Shown here piece after piece: positions 9,592 through 19,625 of a stretch of DNA of 64,000 nucleotides; positions within the stretch are counted from its first letter, which is position 1, and each line of letters starts with the position of its first letter. The notes beneath the pieces were generated by a model, which was not told the DNA's origin, did not search any database, and saw only the letters and a list, made by a program, of their open reading frames with translations. The DNA comes from an uncultured Rhizobiaceae bacterium (GTDB taxonomy: Bacteria; Pseudomonadota; Alphaproteobacteria; Rhizobiales; Rhizobiaceae), in the NCBI GenBank assembly GCA_951813045.1, contig CATOTF010000002.1:1178001-1242000 (forward strand), in the 5' to 3' direction. A program made the translations under genes and the position numbers.

Positions 9592-10248
9592 ATGCTTTTA
9601 TCCGTCAAATCACTCTTCAAAAGTTTCGATACATTGGAGGGAAAATTACCTGTGCTACGAGGTGTGGACTTAACCCTTGGTGCCCGTGAAAAACTCGCGC
9701 TTACAGGGGAATCCGGAAGCGGTAAAAGTACATTACTGTACCTGATTGGAGGTTTAGATTCGTTTGATTCTGGTTCGATTATTGTCGACGGTGAACAACT
9801 TGGGACGATGGATGATAAAAAACGTTCGCATCTGAGGCGACACCATGTCGGCATAATATTCCAGCAGTTTAATCTAATCCCGTCGCTCAACGTGGCCGAC
9901 AATTTGCGGTTTTATGCGCGATTGTCAGGACGCGATGATAATTCCTGGAACGCAACGCTAATCAGCCGATTGGGGCTTGATGAATTTACCACGAGATACC
10001 CCGAGCAATTGTCCGGGGGGCAGCAACAACGGGTTGCTATTGGACGTATTCTGGCGGCCCGCCCCAAATTGGTTCTCGCGGATGAACCCACCGGCAACCT
10101 TGATGAAGAAACCAGCAACACAGTCGTTGAATTGATGGCGGAGTTGACTACTGAAACCGGAGCAGGGCTCCTGATGGTCACCCATTCGCAACGCCTCGCC
10201 AAAATGATGGATCGTCAGGTCCATCTAACACACGGTGTGGTGTCGTGA
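9592..10248 (+). CDS. ABC transporter ATP-binding protein (LolD/AttE-like)
   Basis: A 218-residue ATPase of the MacB/LolD class. Walker A is GESGSGKST, the Q-loop is FQQFNLIP, the signature is LSGGQQQR, Walker B is LVLADEPTGNLD, and the H-loop is VTH. It drives the FtsX-type permease whose start overlaps its stop (GTGA at 10245). This class usually extracts lipids or lipoproteins from the inner membrane or works with periplasmic partners, rather than importing small solutes. Confidence 0.92.
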   Translation: MLLSVKSLFKSFDTLEGKLPVLRGVDLTLGAREKLALTGESGSGKSTLLYLIGGLDSFDSGSIIVDGEQLGTMDDKKRSHLRRHHVGIIFQQFNLIPSLNVADNLRFYARLSGRDDNSWNATLISRLGLDEFTTRYPEQLSGGQQQRVAIGRILAARPKLVLADEPTGNLDEETSNTVVELMAELTTETGAGLLMVTHSQRLAKMMDRQVHLTHGVVS

Positions 10249-12689
10249 ACCTTTTTCTAGCCGTCGAAATTCTTATCTCGCACTGGTGCCGAAAACCCGG
10301 CCAATTTATCACCCTGATAATCGGGCTATCGCTCGCCACCGGACTTTGGACAGGTGTTCAGGCGATTAACTCCGAGGCACGCCATTCTTATGAAGAAGCC
10401 GCCGATACAATCAGTTCCGGACAAAACGCGCGGATAGAGCGAAAAGACGGTAAACCAATTTCCCTTCAGACCTATGTATTGCTCCAGCGCAGCGGGTGGA
10501 GAACGTCACCGGAGCTTGAGGGTGTGGTGAAATTGAGCCCACAGACTCTCACAGTGTTGGGAATTGAGCCGCTTACCGCGCCCCGAAATTCGATGTCTAA
10601 TGTCGGGAGCTCAGGGCAGGGCGTCGCTGCGGCAATTCTAAACCCGGCCAATAATCCTGACGGGTCAGATGTTCGTGGTGTGGCATTTGCCAACTCGAAA
10701 ACAATTCAAAAAATCAAAGATGACTTAACCATGCCGGTGTTGAGGCCAGCTGATGGCATGCCTGAGGAAACCCTATTGATGGACATCGGCCTTGCCGAAC
10801 GCCTGTTGAGGAGGGAGGGCGAGATTTCAAACCTGACTGTTCTTCCAGAGCAACCGTTTGGCCAACCAACACTTGGTTCTATTGTCCCTGATCTTGTTTT
10901 GATAAAGCCGGAAAATGGAAATGATATCGGTAGATTGACTGACAGTTTTCATCTCAACTTAACAGCCTTTGGTTTGCTGGCATTTCTGGTGGGATTGTTC
11001 ATTGTTTACGGTACCGTGGGGCTTGCATTTGAACAGAGGCGTAATGCGTTTCGGACCATGCGTGTTCTTGGAATATCCAGCGGCACGCTGGTATTGGCAT
11101 TGTTGCTCGAACTTGTGGTAATTGCCATGATTGCAGGCGCGTTGGGTGTGGCGTTGGGATATCTCATTGCTGCAGCGCTTTTGCCCGATGTAGCGGCGAC
11201 ACTGCGTGGCCTGTATGGCGCGCCGATAGAAGGTGTTCTAACCATACGAGCGGAATGGTGGTTAAGTGGCTTGGCACTTGCGCTTGGTGGTACATTAGTT
11301 GCCGCTGCCACGAGCCTATCTAAACTCGTTCGGTTGCCGATATTGGCCGCAGCGCAACCGCGTGCATGGGCGATGGCGTCGCGCGGCGTTCTCTTCATCC
11401 AGGTCATGGTTGCAGGAACACTGTTTGTATTGGCATTAGCAATGGGGGGGCTCGGCAGCGGACTTTTGATCGGCTTCATGATTATTGGCGCGGTGTTGGT
11501 TGGCACAGCCTTGCTCTTACCCCCACTGTTGCACGCATTCTTGTTCATGATGGAGCGATGGACGTCTGGCCCGTTAACGCAGTGGTTCTGGGCCGACACG
11601 CGGCAACAGTTGCCCGGGTTGTCGTTTGCCCTGATGGCGCTTTTGTTGGCCCTTGCTGCCAATATTGGAGTGAGCACGATGGTGGGGAGTTTCCGTACAA
11701 CATTCACGGGTTGGCTTGATCAGCGGTTGGCATCGGAGGTTTATATTCGTGCCAGGGACGAGACGCAGGCCGATGCTCTGATTGATTGGTTGAAACCGCG
11801 TGCGGAAACCATCCTGCCCATCTGGAATGTAGACATAAATCTCAACGGCACGCCCGGGAAAATCTATGGAATTGCCGATCACTCAACTTACCATGACCAT
11901 TGGCCGCTTATAGATTCTGTCGCGAATGTTTGGGATCATCTTGGCGCAGGCAAAATGCTGATTGTGAATGAACAATTGGCTCGTCGCCAACACCTATCAC
12001 TGGGCGACCCAGTTATCATGTCCGATGGTCACACGTTACCAATTGGTGGGATATATTCAGATTACGGCAATCCTCAACCCCAAGTGATGGTATCAGTAGA
12101 TTTGCTGCTGGAATGGTTCCCAAATGTTGAAAAACTACGTTATGCGGTGCGGATCGACCCTCAAAATGTTGCCCAATTGATAAGCGATGCGAAGGCGCAG
12201 TTCGATTTTAAACGTGACGGCATTGCCGACCAGGAAATGATAAAGCGCTTCTCCTTGAGGGTGTTTGAGCGAACGTTTTCGGTTACAGGCGCGCTTAATG
12301 TCCTAACACTAACAGTTGCTGGGTTTGCGATATTCACGAGCCTGCTCACTTTGGCAACGATGCGCATGCCACAACTAGCTCCCGTATGGGCGTTAGGGTT
12401 GACACGGAAGCGACTGGCAATTTTGGAACTTGCTCGCGCGGTTATGTTGGCATTTATAACAGGTCTGTTTGCCCTGCCATTGGGGCTGGTGCTTGCATGG
12501 CTCCTACTTTCCATCGTTAATGTAGAGGCATTTGGCTGGAAGTTGCCGATGACAGTCGATACTTTGGATTGGGTCAGGTTATGGTTGTTTGCGCTGTTGG
12601 CCGCATGTCTGGCGGCAGCAATACCCGCAAGACGAATTGCGCGAACTGCTCCTGCCGAACTGACAAAAGTGTTTGCCCATGAACGTTAG
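10245..12689 (+). CDS. FtsX-like ABC transporter permease
   Basis: An 814-residue permease with one membrane helix near the N-terminus, a periplasmic domain of about 200 residues, then two FtsX-type membrane blocks. The first follows residue 240 (FGLLAFLVGLFIVYGTVGLA) and the last lies at the C-terminus, with central hydrophobic helices between. This is the YbbP/AttF-G layout with both halves in one chain. It is translationally coupled to the ATPase and overlaps the AttH-like gene by 11 bases, so the three proteins should form one export system. Confidence 0.88.
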   Translation: MNLFLAVEILISHWCRKPGQFITLIIGLSLATGLWTGVQAINSEARHSYEEAADTISSGQNARIERKDGKPISLQTYVLLQRSGWRTSPELEGVVKLSPQTLTVLGIEPLTAPRNSMSNVGSSGQGVAAAILNPANNPDGSDVRGVAFANSKTIQKIKDDLTMPVLRPADGMPEETLLMDIGLAERLLRREGEISNLTVLPEQPFGQPTLGSIVPDLVLIKPENGNDIGRLTDSFHLNLTAFGLLAFLVGLFIVYGTVGLAFEQRRNAFRTMRVLGISSGTLVLALLLELVVIAMIAGALGVALGYLIAAALLPDVAATLRGLYGAPIEGVLTIRAEWWLSGLALALGGTLVAAATSLSKLVRLPILAAAQPRAWAMASRGVLFIQVMVAGTLFVLALAMGGLGSGLLIGFMIIGAVLVGTALLLPPLLHAFLFMMERWTSGPLTQWFWADTRQQLPGLSFALMALLLALAANIGVSTMVGSFRTTFTGWLDQRLASEVYIRARDETQADALIDWLKPRAETILPIWNVDINLNGTPGKIYGIADHSTYHDHWPLIDSVANVWDHLGAGKMLIVNEQLARRQHLSLGDPVIMSDGHTLPIGGIYSDYGNPQPQVMVSVDLLLEWFPNVEKLRYAVRIDPQNVAQLISDAKAQFDFKRDGIADQEMIKRFSLRVFERTFSVTGALNVLTLTVAGFAIFTSLLTLATMRMPQLAPVWALGLTRKRLAILELARAVMLAFITGLFALPLGLVLAWLLLSIVNVEAFGWKLPMTVDTLDWVRLWLFALLAACLAAAIPARRIARTAPAELTKVFAHER

Positions 12690-13761
12690 AATTCTCATAT
12701 TTTCCCTGATCTGGGCCATCTTGCCCGTATTGCAGGCTAATTCTCAGGGATTTGCTGGAATGGGGGTAAAGGTCGATGGGTTTGCTATTCCAAAACCGGG
12801 ATATATCTTTTCCTTCCCCCGTGATCACGGTGCCCACGAAGATTATCGGATCGAATGGTGGTATATTACCGCTAACATGACTGGAGATAACGGGACGGAA
12901 TACGGGTTACAATGGACATTGTTTCGCAACGCTCCTACCTCAAAATCACACAAGAAAAATGTGAGCCCAAATTGGCAAAGTAAACAGTTTTGGATGGGGC
13001 ACGCAGCCGTCACAACTCCGAACCATCATTATGTTGCAGAAGTTCGCGCGCGCGGAGGAATAGGTACCGCGGGAGTGAAGGCGCAGCCCTTTGAAGCTTG
13101 GATTAATGATTGGTCGTTGAAGTCCACTGTAGGTGATGATGCGGATCAACTGTCCAATCTGTCCGTACGTGCGACCGGCAGGGAATTCCTTTTTGATGCG
13201 ACTTTGACAGCGAATGGACCCCTGGTGTTGCAAGGGGAAGGTGGATATTCGGTCAAGTCGGCGAAGGGTCAGGCCAGCTATTATTATTCGCAGCCCTTTT
13301 ACCAGCTTTCCGGCACTCTGCATTTGCCGGACGGACCGGTACAAGTCAGTGGTAAAGCATGGTTGGATAGGGAGTGGTCCTCTCAACCGTTATCCGAAGA
13401 CCAAAACGGATGGGATTGGATTTCGCTCGGGTTCGATGACGGGTCTAAGTTGATGGGATTCAGCCTTCGGCAATCGGACGGTAGCCGTTATACATCGGCA
13501 ACATGGATACAGCCGAATGGACATCCCACACCGTATAAAAACGGCGCGTTAATGATGAAACCCTTGGACGAAACAACCGTTGAGGGCAGGAAAGTGCCGA
13601 CAAAATGGCAAATAATTCTGGAGGACCGTAATCTAAATGTTAAACTTGAAGCAATTAACACAAATTCCTGGATGAAAACATCTATTCCTTATTGGGAAGG
13701 GCCTATAAAAATGACAGGAAGCCACAACGGGCGGGGTTATCTGGAAATGACTGGCTACTGA
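12679..13761 (+). CDS. AttH-like lipocalin (carotenoid 1,2-hydratase-like fold), exported
   Basis: A 360-residue protein from ATG 12679, which gives a signal peptide (MNVRILIFSLIWAILPVLQA). The body matches the CrtC/AttH lipocalin-like family: an EWWYITANM motif near residue 60, QWTLFRNA, and the WLDREWSSQ block with GWDWISL. In Agrobacterium the AttH type of protein is encoded with ABC genes attEFG, as here. A carotenoid substrate is not implied: no carotenoid genes are nearby. It is probably a periplasmic partner of the exporter. Confidence 0.82.
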   Translation: MNVRILIFSLIWAILPVLQANSQGFAGMGVKVDGFAIPKPGYIFSFPRDHGAHEDYRIEWWYITANMTGDNGTEYGLQWTLFRNAPTSKSHKKNVSPNWQSKQFWMGHAAVTTPNHHYVAEVRARGGIGTAGVKAQPFEAWINDWSLKSTVGDDADQLSNLSVRATGREFLFDATLTANGPLVLQGEGGYSVKSAKGQASYYYSQPFYQLSGTLHLPDGPVQVSGKAWLDREWSSQPLSEDQNGWDWISLGFDDGSKLMGFSLRQSDGSRYTSATWIQPNGHPTPYKNGALMMKPLDETTVEGRKVPTKWQIILEDRNLNVKLEAINTNSWMKTSIPYWEGPIKMTGSHNGRGYLEMTGY

Positions 13762-14089
13762 AAGTTTCCGTTGACCGGTTAACATTTTTAACATCGACTA
13801 AAAATAAACAGGGCGGTTGATTTAATGAAAAAGGAAAATCAACGGCAGTAATTTCTGCAGATGCTATGTTCGCCCCTAGTCTGCCGCTAAATGTCAACGG
13901 AGGTGAGAGAATACCTGCCAATTGCGGTGCCGCGATAAAAGGCGAGATTGCCAAAATTTTGGGAAGTTGGGCTTTGTTTTCGTTGAGGTGGCAGCCTTCG
14001 CTACTCAATAGTCCAAATTTGACCTGACAGATCACCGCCAACGAAACGGTTAACTTTCAGATCAAATTGGAATTTCTGCAGTTTAGTGT
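13762..14089. other. Gene-free stretch
   Basis: Between the AttH-like gene and the truncated coiled-coil gene. One open frame crosses it on the minus strand but overlaps the AttH-like gene, has no ribosome site and no recognisable domain. I see no terminator hairpin or repeat. Confidence 0.5.
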
Positions 14090-14675
14090 TCAGTGAACCT
14101 GCTTTTTCTCGCAGATAGTATCGTCAGCCAGTGCGTCGACATTGTTTGACTTACCATCATCGCTGAATTCACTGCCTTTATTGATGCCATTTGCCTTCGA
14201 CCTTGCCGCAGATTTCTTTTTTCCCGGCGGGTTTGACGCACCACCCTTTAACTGATGTTTCAGGGTTGTGATAAGGTCGTCGTTAACTGCAACTTGCCGA
14301 TTCAGGCCTTGGTTTTGAGATTCGAGTTCAGCAATCCGTTTTTGTTGGCGCGTCTTTTTGGCAGTGTTTTCACGACGTTCTGCTTCGAGCAACGACTGGG
14401 TTTCGCTTAGTTTCGCTTTTGTCGCGATATTGCTTGAGCTCACGTTATCGTATTTTGCGCGAATGTCGGAAGATTCAAACCTTTGTTCTTCGAGAGCCTG
14501 GTTATTTTCCCGTAATTCGGTTTGCAGGTGTGCGACAGCTTTATCTTTTTCTTTAATTAATTCAGCCTGTTGCTCAATTTTAACAATCGCTTCGTAATGT
14601 TTAGATTTTACCTCACCATGCTCACGTTCCCACAGTGTATTCTGTTCTCTCAGGTTTACCTTGTCATCTTCGAGC
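14090..14675 (-). pseudogene. Coiled-coil protein, 5' part removed by IS21-type element
   Basis: An open frame of about 194 codons enters from the IS border at 14675 and ends at 14090. The first 130 residues form a near-continuous coiled coil rich in Glu, Lys and Gln (segments such as LREQNTLWEREHGE and QKRIAELESQNQGLNRQ). The last 60 are low-complexity, basic then acidic (PPGKKKSAARSKA). The only in-frame start is a GTG at 14443, so the real N-terminus and promoter are gone. I cannot assign a function. Confidence 0.65.
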
Positions 14676-14761
14676 TGTCAATCCCAGCCTAAAATGGGTC
14701 TTGATCCCGGAGTAAAATTGGCCAGATTTTGGGACGTTTGTGTTTTTGATCTGGTTTAGTG

Positions 14762-15538
14762 TCAGTTGATTTGAACAGATTTTTGTTTTCGGCTCTGGTG
14801 CAACCTGTAGCTTTCACCATTCATCTCCAGGATGTGGACGTGGTGTGTCAGCCGGTCGAGTATTGCGCCCGTTAGGCGTTCTGATCCGAAGACCTCTGTC
14901 CATTCGTCGAATGGTAGATTGGATGTGATGATGATGGAACCGCGTTCATACCGTTGGCTGATTACTTCGAACAGCAACTCCGCCCCGGTTTTGGAGAGAG
15001 GGACGAAGCCCAGTTCGTCAATGATCAGCAGGTCTTGAGCTGCCAGTTGTTTTTGATGCCGTTGCAAGCGACGTTCATCAACGGCCTCGATCATCTCATG
15101 AACCAGTGCAGCAGCCGTGGTGAAGCGGACTTTCATCCCCTTTTGGCAGGCAGCCAGTCCAAGGCCGAGGGCAACATGGGTTTTGCCGGTTCCACTTGGT
15201 CCTAACGCGATGATGTTTTGGCGTTTCGCAGCGTACTCGCAACGGGCCAGTTCCATCACGAGCACCTTGTTCACTGACGGGATCGTTTTGAAGTCAAAGC
15301 TGTCGAGGCTCTTGGTTGCCGGGAACTTCGCAGCTTTGATGCGTCGCTCCACCATTCGGCGCTCACGTTCAATCAGCTCCAACTCACATAACCGCAGGAG
15401 ATATTGGACATGATCCTTATTCTCAGCGGCACATTGTTGGGCCTGTTTGGTATATTCACTCTGGAAGGTTGGCAGCCGAAGTTTGGTCAGATGATGTTTG
15501 AGTAGAACTTGCGGTGTATCGGTAACAGTGTCGTTCAT
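14762..15538 (-). CDS. istB: IS21-family helper ATPase IstB
   Basis: A 258-residue AAA+ transposition helper related to DnaC. Walker A is GPSGTGKTH, Walker B is LLIIDELGF, and the sensor segment is IIITSNLPFDEW. It cooperates with IstA in target capture. Its start overlaps the istA stop by 4 bases (ATGA), which couples their translation. Confidence 0.95.
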   Translation of the reverse strand: MNDTVTDTPQVLLKHHLTKLRLPTFQSEYTKQAQQCAAENKDHVQYLLRLCELELIERERRMVERRIKAAKFPATKSLDSFDFKTIPSVNKVLVMELARCEYAAKRQNIIALGPSGTGKTHVALGLGLAACQKGMKVRFTTAAALVHEMIEAVDERRLQRHQKQLAAQDLLIIDELGFVPLSKTGAELLFEVISQRYERGSIIITSNLPFDEWTEVFGSERLTGAILDRLTHHVHILEMNGESYRLHQSRKQKSVQIN

Positions 15539-17034
15539 GCTGCCGCCTCCGACAACAGCACGGCATAGCTGGCAGGTTTTGTCGTCTCGACCACCGCTTT
15601 GGGCAAATAGGGGTAGATGTCGAGATCAAGCCTGGGCGGTCGCCGCTCGATCCGGCACAGAATAAGGTGCTTGATCGCATCATAGCCAATGGCACCCAGA
15701 TCCAAAGCTTGTTGGATTGCGGCGTGAACGTGCTCCAGCTCAAAAGTTTCCAGCAGACGCAGGATCTGAACATACTCGCGTTTTCCCGCCTTACCCATGC
15801 GGGCTTCTAATAAACGATGAAGGATCGCAAATGCATCGGGTAAACCCCAGCCTTGCAATGGTGCCGCCTGATCGAGAGCACCTACCTTTTGTTCCAGCAA
15901 GGGCAGATAGTGAAGCGGGTCGAAGATCATGTCTGCCTTCTCATAAGACCGACGATGGCGGGCAATAATCTCGGTTCCACTGCCAATCACAACCTCATGG
16001 ATGTAACCGCGAACCTGAACCTCATGATGGGCAAAGGCGACAGGAACGGAGTAATCATTATTGCGGTAGCGGATCATCGAGATTGACGTTGCCCGCGTGC
16101 TAAACTTTTCACACGCGTCGTATGGCGTTGGGGGCAATGCCATCAGCGCGTCCAGGTCTCTCAGCAATCGTTCACCAATACTCTCACCATGTCCGCGAAC
16201 AACATCATCCTGACGCTTCAGGCAGCATTCTTCCAACCAGGCGTTCAAGGCATCAAAGCTGTCGAACCGTGGGGCTGGGATGAGAAAGTTCCTGCGACCG
16301 TAACCAATGACGCCTTCGACATTCCCTTTATCATTGCCTTTGCCAGGGCGACCAAACTTATCCTCAAACAGATAGTGCGATTGTAGCTCTGAGAAAGTTC
16401 TCGTGCGTATCCGTTTGCCACCGCCCAGGATCTTTGCAACTGCAATCACGGTGTTGTCGTAGAGCATCGACAACGGCACACCGCCGAAGAAAGCAAACGC
16501 AGCATTGTGACCGTCACAGAAGGCTTCTGTTGTTTCCGCCGGATACGCCTTCATGAAGAACGCATCCGAATGCGGCAACGATATAGCGATGTAATGCAGC
16601 TTGCGTTCGACACCGTCGATCACGCCGAACGTCTCACCAAAATCGACCTGAGCATGGCCGGGCGCGTGAACCAGAGGAACAAACACCTCCTGGGTTCGTC
16701 TTTGCTTCTCACGCACATAATCAGTGACAATGGTGATCCCGCCAGTGAACCCGTGCTCATCCCGTAACCGCGCATGAATACGCTTGGCTGTGTGCCGTTG
16801 CTTTTTGATGACCTTTTTGTCGTCTTTCAGGATCTGATCAATTATCCCAACAAACGGATCCAACTTCGGGCGAACAGGCGCGGTCGTTCTTTGATAACCG
16901 GGCGGAACCGAGTGCTTCAGGATCTTCGCCACGGTTTTGCGATCAATCCCGAACAAACGGGCCACCTCGCTATTGTTCTTCCCATCCACATGGCACGCTC
17001 GACGCACCCGACTATACAAATCCACAGAATACAT
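15535..17034 (-). CDS. istA: IS21-family transposase IstA
   Basis: A 499-residue transposase from ATG 17034, preceded by GGTGGGG; an in-frame GTG lies nine bases upstream. The helix-turn-helix near residues 20-40 (NNSEVARLFGIDRKTVAKIL) is followed by the rve catalytic core, with Asp in QVDFGET, Asp in LYDNTV and Glu in GNVEGVIGYG. The C-terminal domain has the YSVPVAF segment typical of IstA. The gene is intact, so the element may be active. Confidence 0.95.
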   Translation of the reverse strand: MYSVDLYSRVRRACHVDGKNNSEVARLFGIDRKTVAKILKHSVPPGYQRTTAPVRPKLDPFVGIIDQILKDDKKVIKKQRHTAKRIHARLRDEHGFTGGITIVTDYVREKQRRTQEVFVPLVHAPGHAQVDFGETFGVIDGVERKLHYIAISLPHSDAFFMKAYPAETTEAFCDGHNAAFAFFGGVPLSMLYDNTVIAVAKILGGGKRIRTRTFSELQSHYLFEDKFGRPGKGNDKGNVEGVIGYGRRNFLIPAPRFDSFDALNAWLEECCLKRQDDVVRGHGESIGERLLRDLDALMALPPTPYDACEKFSTRATSISMIRYRNNDYSVPVAFAHHEVQVRGYIHEVVIGSGTEIIARHRRSYEKADMIFDPLHYLPLLEQKVGALDQAAPLQGWGLPDAFAILHRLLEARMGKAGKREYVQILRLLETFELEHVHAAIQQALDLGAIGYDAIKHLILCRIERRPPRLDLDIYPYLPKAVVETTKPASYAVLLSEAAA

Positions 17035-17143
17035 CTTCCCCACCTAATACTCACAAGCACAAGGTGTCAGAGTGCGGAATTTTACTCCGCGACGGTCAGA
17101 TTACCCAACCATTTCTGTGGTCATTTTGTCTCCGGGATTCACA

Positions 17144-17398
17144 GTCAACACTTAGAATCGTGAAAACTGCGTGCTGTGGCGTTAATTGCTGTAGCGAGGA
17201 AAACGCTCATAACAGCAAATATAACCATAGGATCACGTGCGAAGTTTATCTAAGGAGCCTGTGGTCAGAACCGTATGTTCAATATCTGTAGAACTCGAAT
17301 ATCTCTGTGAGCTGGAATGACGATTGATGGAGGTTTCCAAGTTATGAGCAATAGTGAATCAACACCGTTCTTTCGACAGGCTTCACATTACTCCCCGA
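17144..17398. other. Gene-poor flank between IS21 and thioredoxin-like gene
   Basis: No convincing gene. A 24-codon frame at 17344-17418 has a ribosome-like ggagg before its ATG but overlaps the thioredoxin-like gene on the other strand and resembles nothing. The left edge is the IS21 end, so any gene once here may have been removed. Confidence 0.45.
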
Positions 17399-17809
17399 CT
17401 AAATACCCTGGTCGATGAGACCTTTGATTTGCGATACACTCGTGCCCGCAACGATGCGGCCCGTTTCCTTGCCTTTGGCGTTGTACATGATCAGCGTTGA
17501 GCGGCGGGGGATGCGTAGGGCTTTTCCTATTTTTGTGCCGCGATATTTATCCCAGTCCATCTCCAGTACGGTAATACCATCGTAAGGCGCACCGCGGGAT
17601 TTCAAGGAGCCGATGACTCGGCGTTGGGTCGCGCATGTGCTGCACCAGCTGGTGTGCACCCCGATGACGAAAGGTTTTCCGCTGGCTAAATGCTGCTCGT
17701 AGGTTTTGGTTGTGAACGTCTTGGTTTTTGCTTGCGCAACGGTTGCCAAGGGTGCGGCCATCAAGGATGTAGCGGCTAGAGCCATAAGTGTACGGCGGGT
17801 GAATGTCAT
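17399..17809 (-). CDS. Exported thioredoxin-like protein (CSTC motif)
   Basis: A 136-residue protein from ATG 17809 (GGAG upstream; an ATG four codons earlier overlaps that site). A Tat-like or Sec signal (FTRRTLMALAATSLMAAPLA) ends at AQA. The thioredoxin fold follows, with redox site WCSTC about 60 residues in and a cis-Pro region (RIPRRSTLIMY). It lies directly downstream of ccdA, so CcdA should have supplied electrons to it across the membrane. With ccdA interrupted, this protein may no longer be re-reduced. Confidence 0.85.
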   Translation of the reverse strand: MTFTRRTLMALAATSLMAAPLATVAQAKTKTFTTKTYEQHLASGKPFVIGVHTSWCSTCATQRRVIGSLKSRGAPYDGITVLEMDWDKYRGTKIGKALRIPRRSTLIMYNAKGKETGRIVAGTSVSQIKGLIDQGI

Positions 17810-18495
17810 CGTGGTCTCCATAGATAAGACCGTTCAATAACGAACGGACAGGTCTTGCAGCCAATAGGGCAGGGCATCGATCGCCCAGCGGTCTACTGCG
17901 TGGTTGAACTCAAAAAACAGGAACAGGCCGAGCAACACAAGCAACAATCCTGTTATCGGTTTGGCATAACGCGATATACGGGCCAGCCGGTCCCGGTTGC
18001 GAAACAGGGCTTCGCGGGAAACTGTGGCGAGCACCATGATAATGGTCGATACCCCAAGGGCAAATGCGACCATGATGGCACCGGCCCAGGTGATGTTATT
18101 GCCCTGGGAAGCCAGCGAAATCGCGCCCCCCAGTGTTGGGCCAATACAAGGGCTCCAGACGGCCCCCAGCAATATGCCAGTGACGAACTGACCATTAAGC
18201 CCGCTGTCATCCATGCCAGTTGTTTTCGCCGAGAGCGTGTTCGAGAAATCGCCCGTCACCACTGAAAAGCGCGCCGACAATTGCGGGACAAGCAGGATTA
18301 GGCCAAAGGTGATCATGATCACGCTTGAGGCCCGCGAAATCGTTTGGTCATCGATGCCCAACGCTGGCCCAATCGTTGCAACAAACAAGCCTAAGATTAC
18401 GAATGTGAAGGAAAGACCAGCGCAAAGAGCAATGGACTTGTCACGGTTTAGTTCCGTGTCCTTGAATTGGATTAATCCCATCAAGGAGAACTATT

Positions 18496-18771
18496 ATGGC
18501 ACGAGGCCACACAGACGAATTCAAGCGTGAAGCGGTGCGTATTGCGCTGACCAGCGGACTTACCCGGAAACAAGTGGCATCAGATTTGGGGGTCGGCTTT
18601 TCGACGTTATCGAAATGGATACAACAATCCCGGCCTGATGACCTTCCACCATCGGTTGATATTGATCTGGCCAAAGAGAATGAGCGGCTTCGCAGAGAGG
18701 TTCGTCTCCTCACGGAGGAGAGGGAGATATTAAAGAAGGCAACAGTGTTCTTCGCGGGTCAAAGCAAGTGA
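18496..18771 (+). CDS. IS3-family transposase OrfA (copy A)
   Basis: A 91-residue HTH_Tnp_1 protein: helix-turn-helix at residues about 8-42 (EFKREAVRIALTSGLTRKQV, then GVGFSTLSKWIQQ), followed by a leucine-zipper-like ENERLRREVRLLTEEREIL. AAGGAG lies before the ATG. Its stop overlaps the orfB start as GTGA. Confidence 0.94.
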   Translation: MARGHTDEFKREAVRIALTSGLTRKQVASDLGVGFSTLSKWIQQSRPDDLPPSVDIDLAKENERLRREVRLLTEEREILKKATVFFAGQSK

Positions 18772-19625
18772 GATTTGCGTTTGTCGAAGAACACAGGAAA
18801 CACGTTCCGGTGGATCGGCTTTGCCATATTCTGAATGTTACATCGCGTGGTTATCGTGCCTGGCACAACCGCCCTGTTAGTCAACGGCAGCGCGATGACA
18901 TGGTGGTTCTGGCGCACATCCGTGAACAGCATCACTTGAGCCTTGGCAGTTATGGTCGCCCGAGAATGACGCAGGAGTTGAAGGAAGCCGGCCTTGCTAT
19001 TGGTCACCGCCGTGTTGGCCGCCTGATGCGCGACAACGGCATTCGAGTGGTCAGAACACGCAAATACAAAGCTACGACCGATAGCAATCACCGCTTCAAC
19101 ATTGCGCCTAACTTGCTGGGGCGGAACTTCCAAGCGGATAAACCCAACCAGAAATGGGCAGGTGACATCAGCTACATCTGGACCCGTGAGGGCTGGCTGT
19201 ATCTGGCAGTGATGATCGATCTACATTCACGCCGTGTGGTGGGTTGGGCTGTCAGCAACCGGTTGAAGAAAGACTTGGCATTGCAGGCTCTCAACCGGGC
19301 TTTGGCCCTTCGAAACCCACCGCCGGGCTGCATTCATCATACGGACCGTGGCAGTCAATACTGCTCTCATGATTATCAAAAACGAATGCGTGAACTGAAG
19401 TTTAAAGTGTCCATGAGCCGAAAAGGCAATTGCTGGGACAACGCCGTGGTCGAGACGTTCTTCAAAACACTCAAAGCCGAACTCATCTGGCGCGGCACAT
19501 GGCAAACACGACAGCAAGCAACCGACGCCCTGTTCCAATACATCAACGGCTTTTACAACAGCCGCAGAAGACACTCAGCAATAGGAGGAATGTCGCCCAT
19601 CAAATTTGAACGAAAAACGAGTTAA
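18768..19625 (+). CDS. IS3-family transposase OrfB (copy A)
   Basis: A 285-residue integrase-core transposase beginning at GTG. An HTH_21-like N-terminal domain (LGSYGRPRMTQELKEAG) is followed by the DDE triad D133 (AGDISY), D193 (HTDRGSQYCS) and E229 (VVETFFKTLK), giving DD35E spacing. Translation is by coupling through GTGA or by frameshift from orfA, as in other IS3 elements. Confidence 0.95.
   Translation: MRFAFVEEHRKHVPVDRLCHILNVTSRGYRAWHNRPVSQRQRDDMVVLAHIREQHHLSLGSYGRPRMTQELKEAGLAIGHRRVGRLMRDNGIRVVRTRKYKATTDSNHRFNIAPNLLGRNFQADKPNQKWAGDISYIWTREGWLYLAVMIDLHSRRVVGWAVSNRLKKDLALQALNRALALRNPPPGCIHHTDRGSQYCSHDYQKRMRELKFKVSMSRKGNCWDNAVVETFFKTLKAELIWRGTWQTRQQATDALFQYINGFYNSRRRHSAIGGMSPIKFERKTS

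Larger units (their letters stand above)
14676..17143 (-). mobile_element. IS21-family insertion sequence
   Basis: A 2468-bp element with istA and istB. The outer ends read TGTCAATCCC (left) and, on the other strand, TGTGAATCCC (right). Internal inverted copies of GGAGTAAAATT lie near both ends (about 14706 and 17080), matching the multiple terminal repeats of IS21 elements. The flanks (cgagc and gtcaa) are not duplicates, so the usual 4-8 bp target duplication is absent or the end assignment is a few bases off. Confidence 0.85.

Noticed and set aside
13703-14041. 112-codon minus-strand frame after the AttH-like gene
   Set aside because: Overlaps the end of a real gene, has no ribosome site and no domain.
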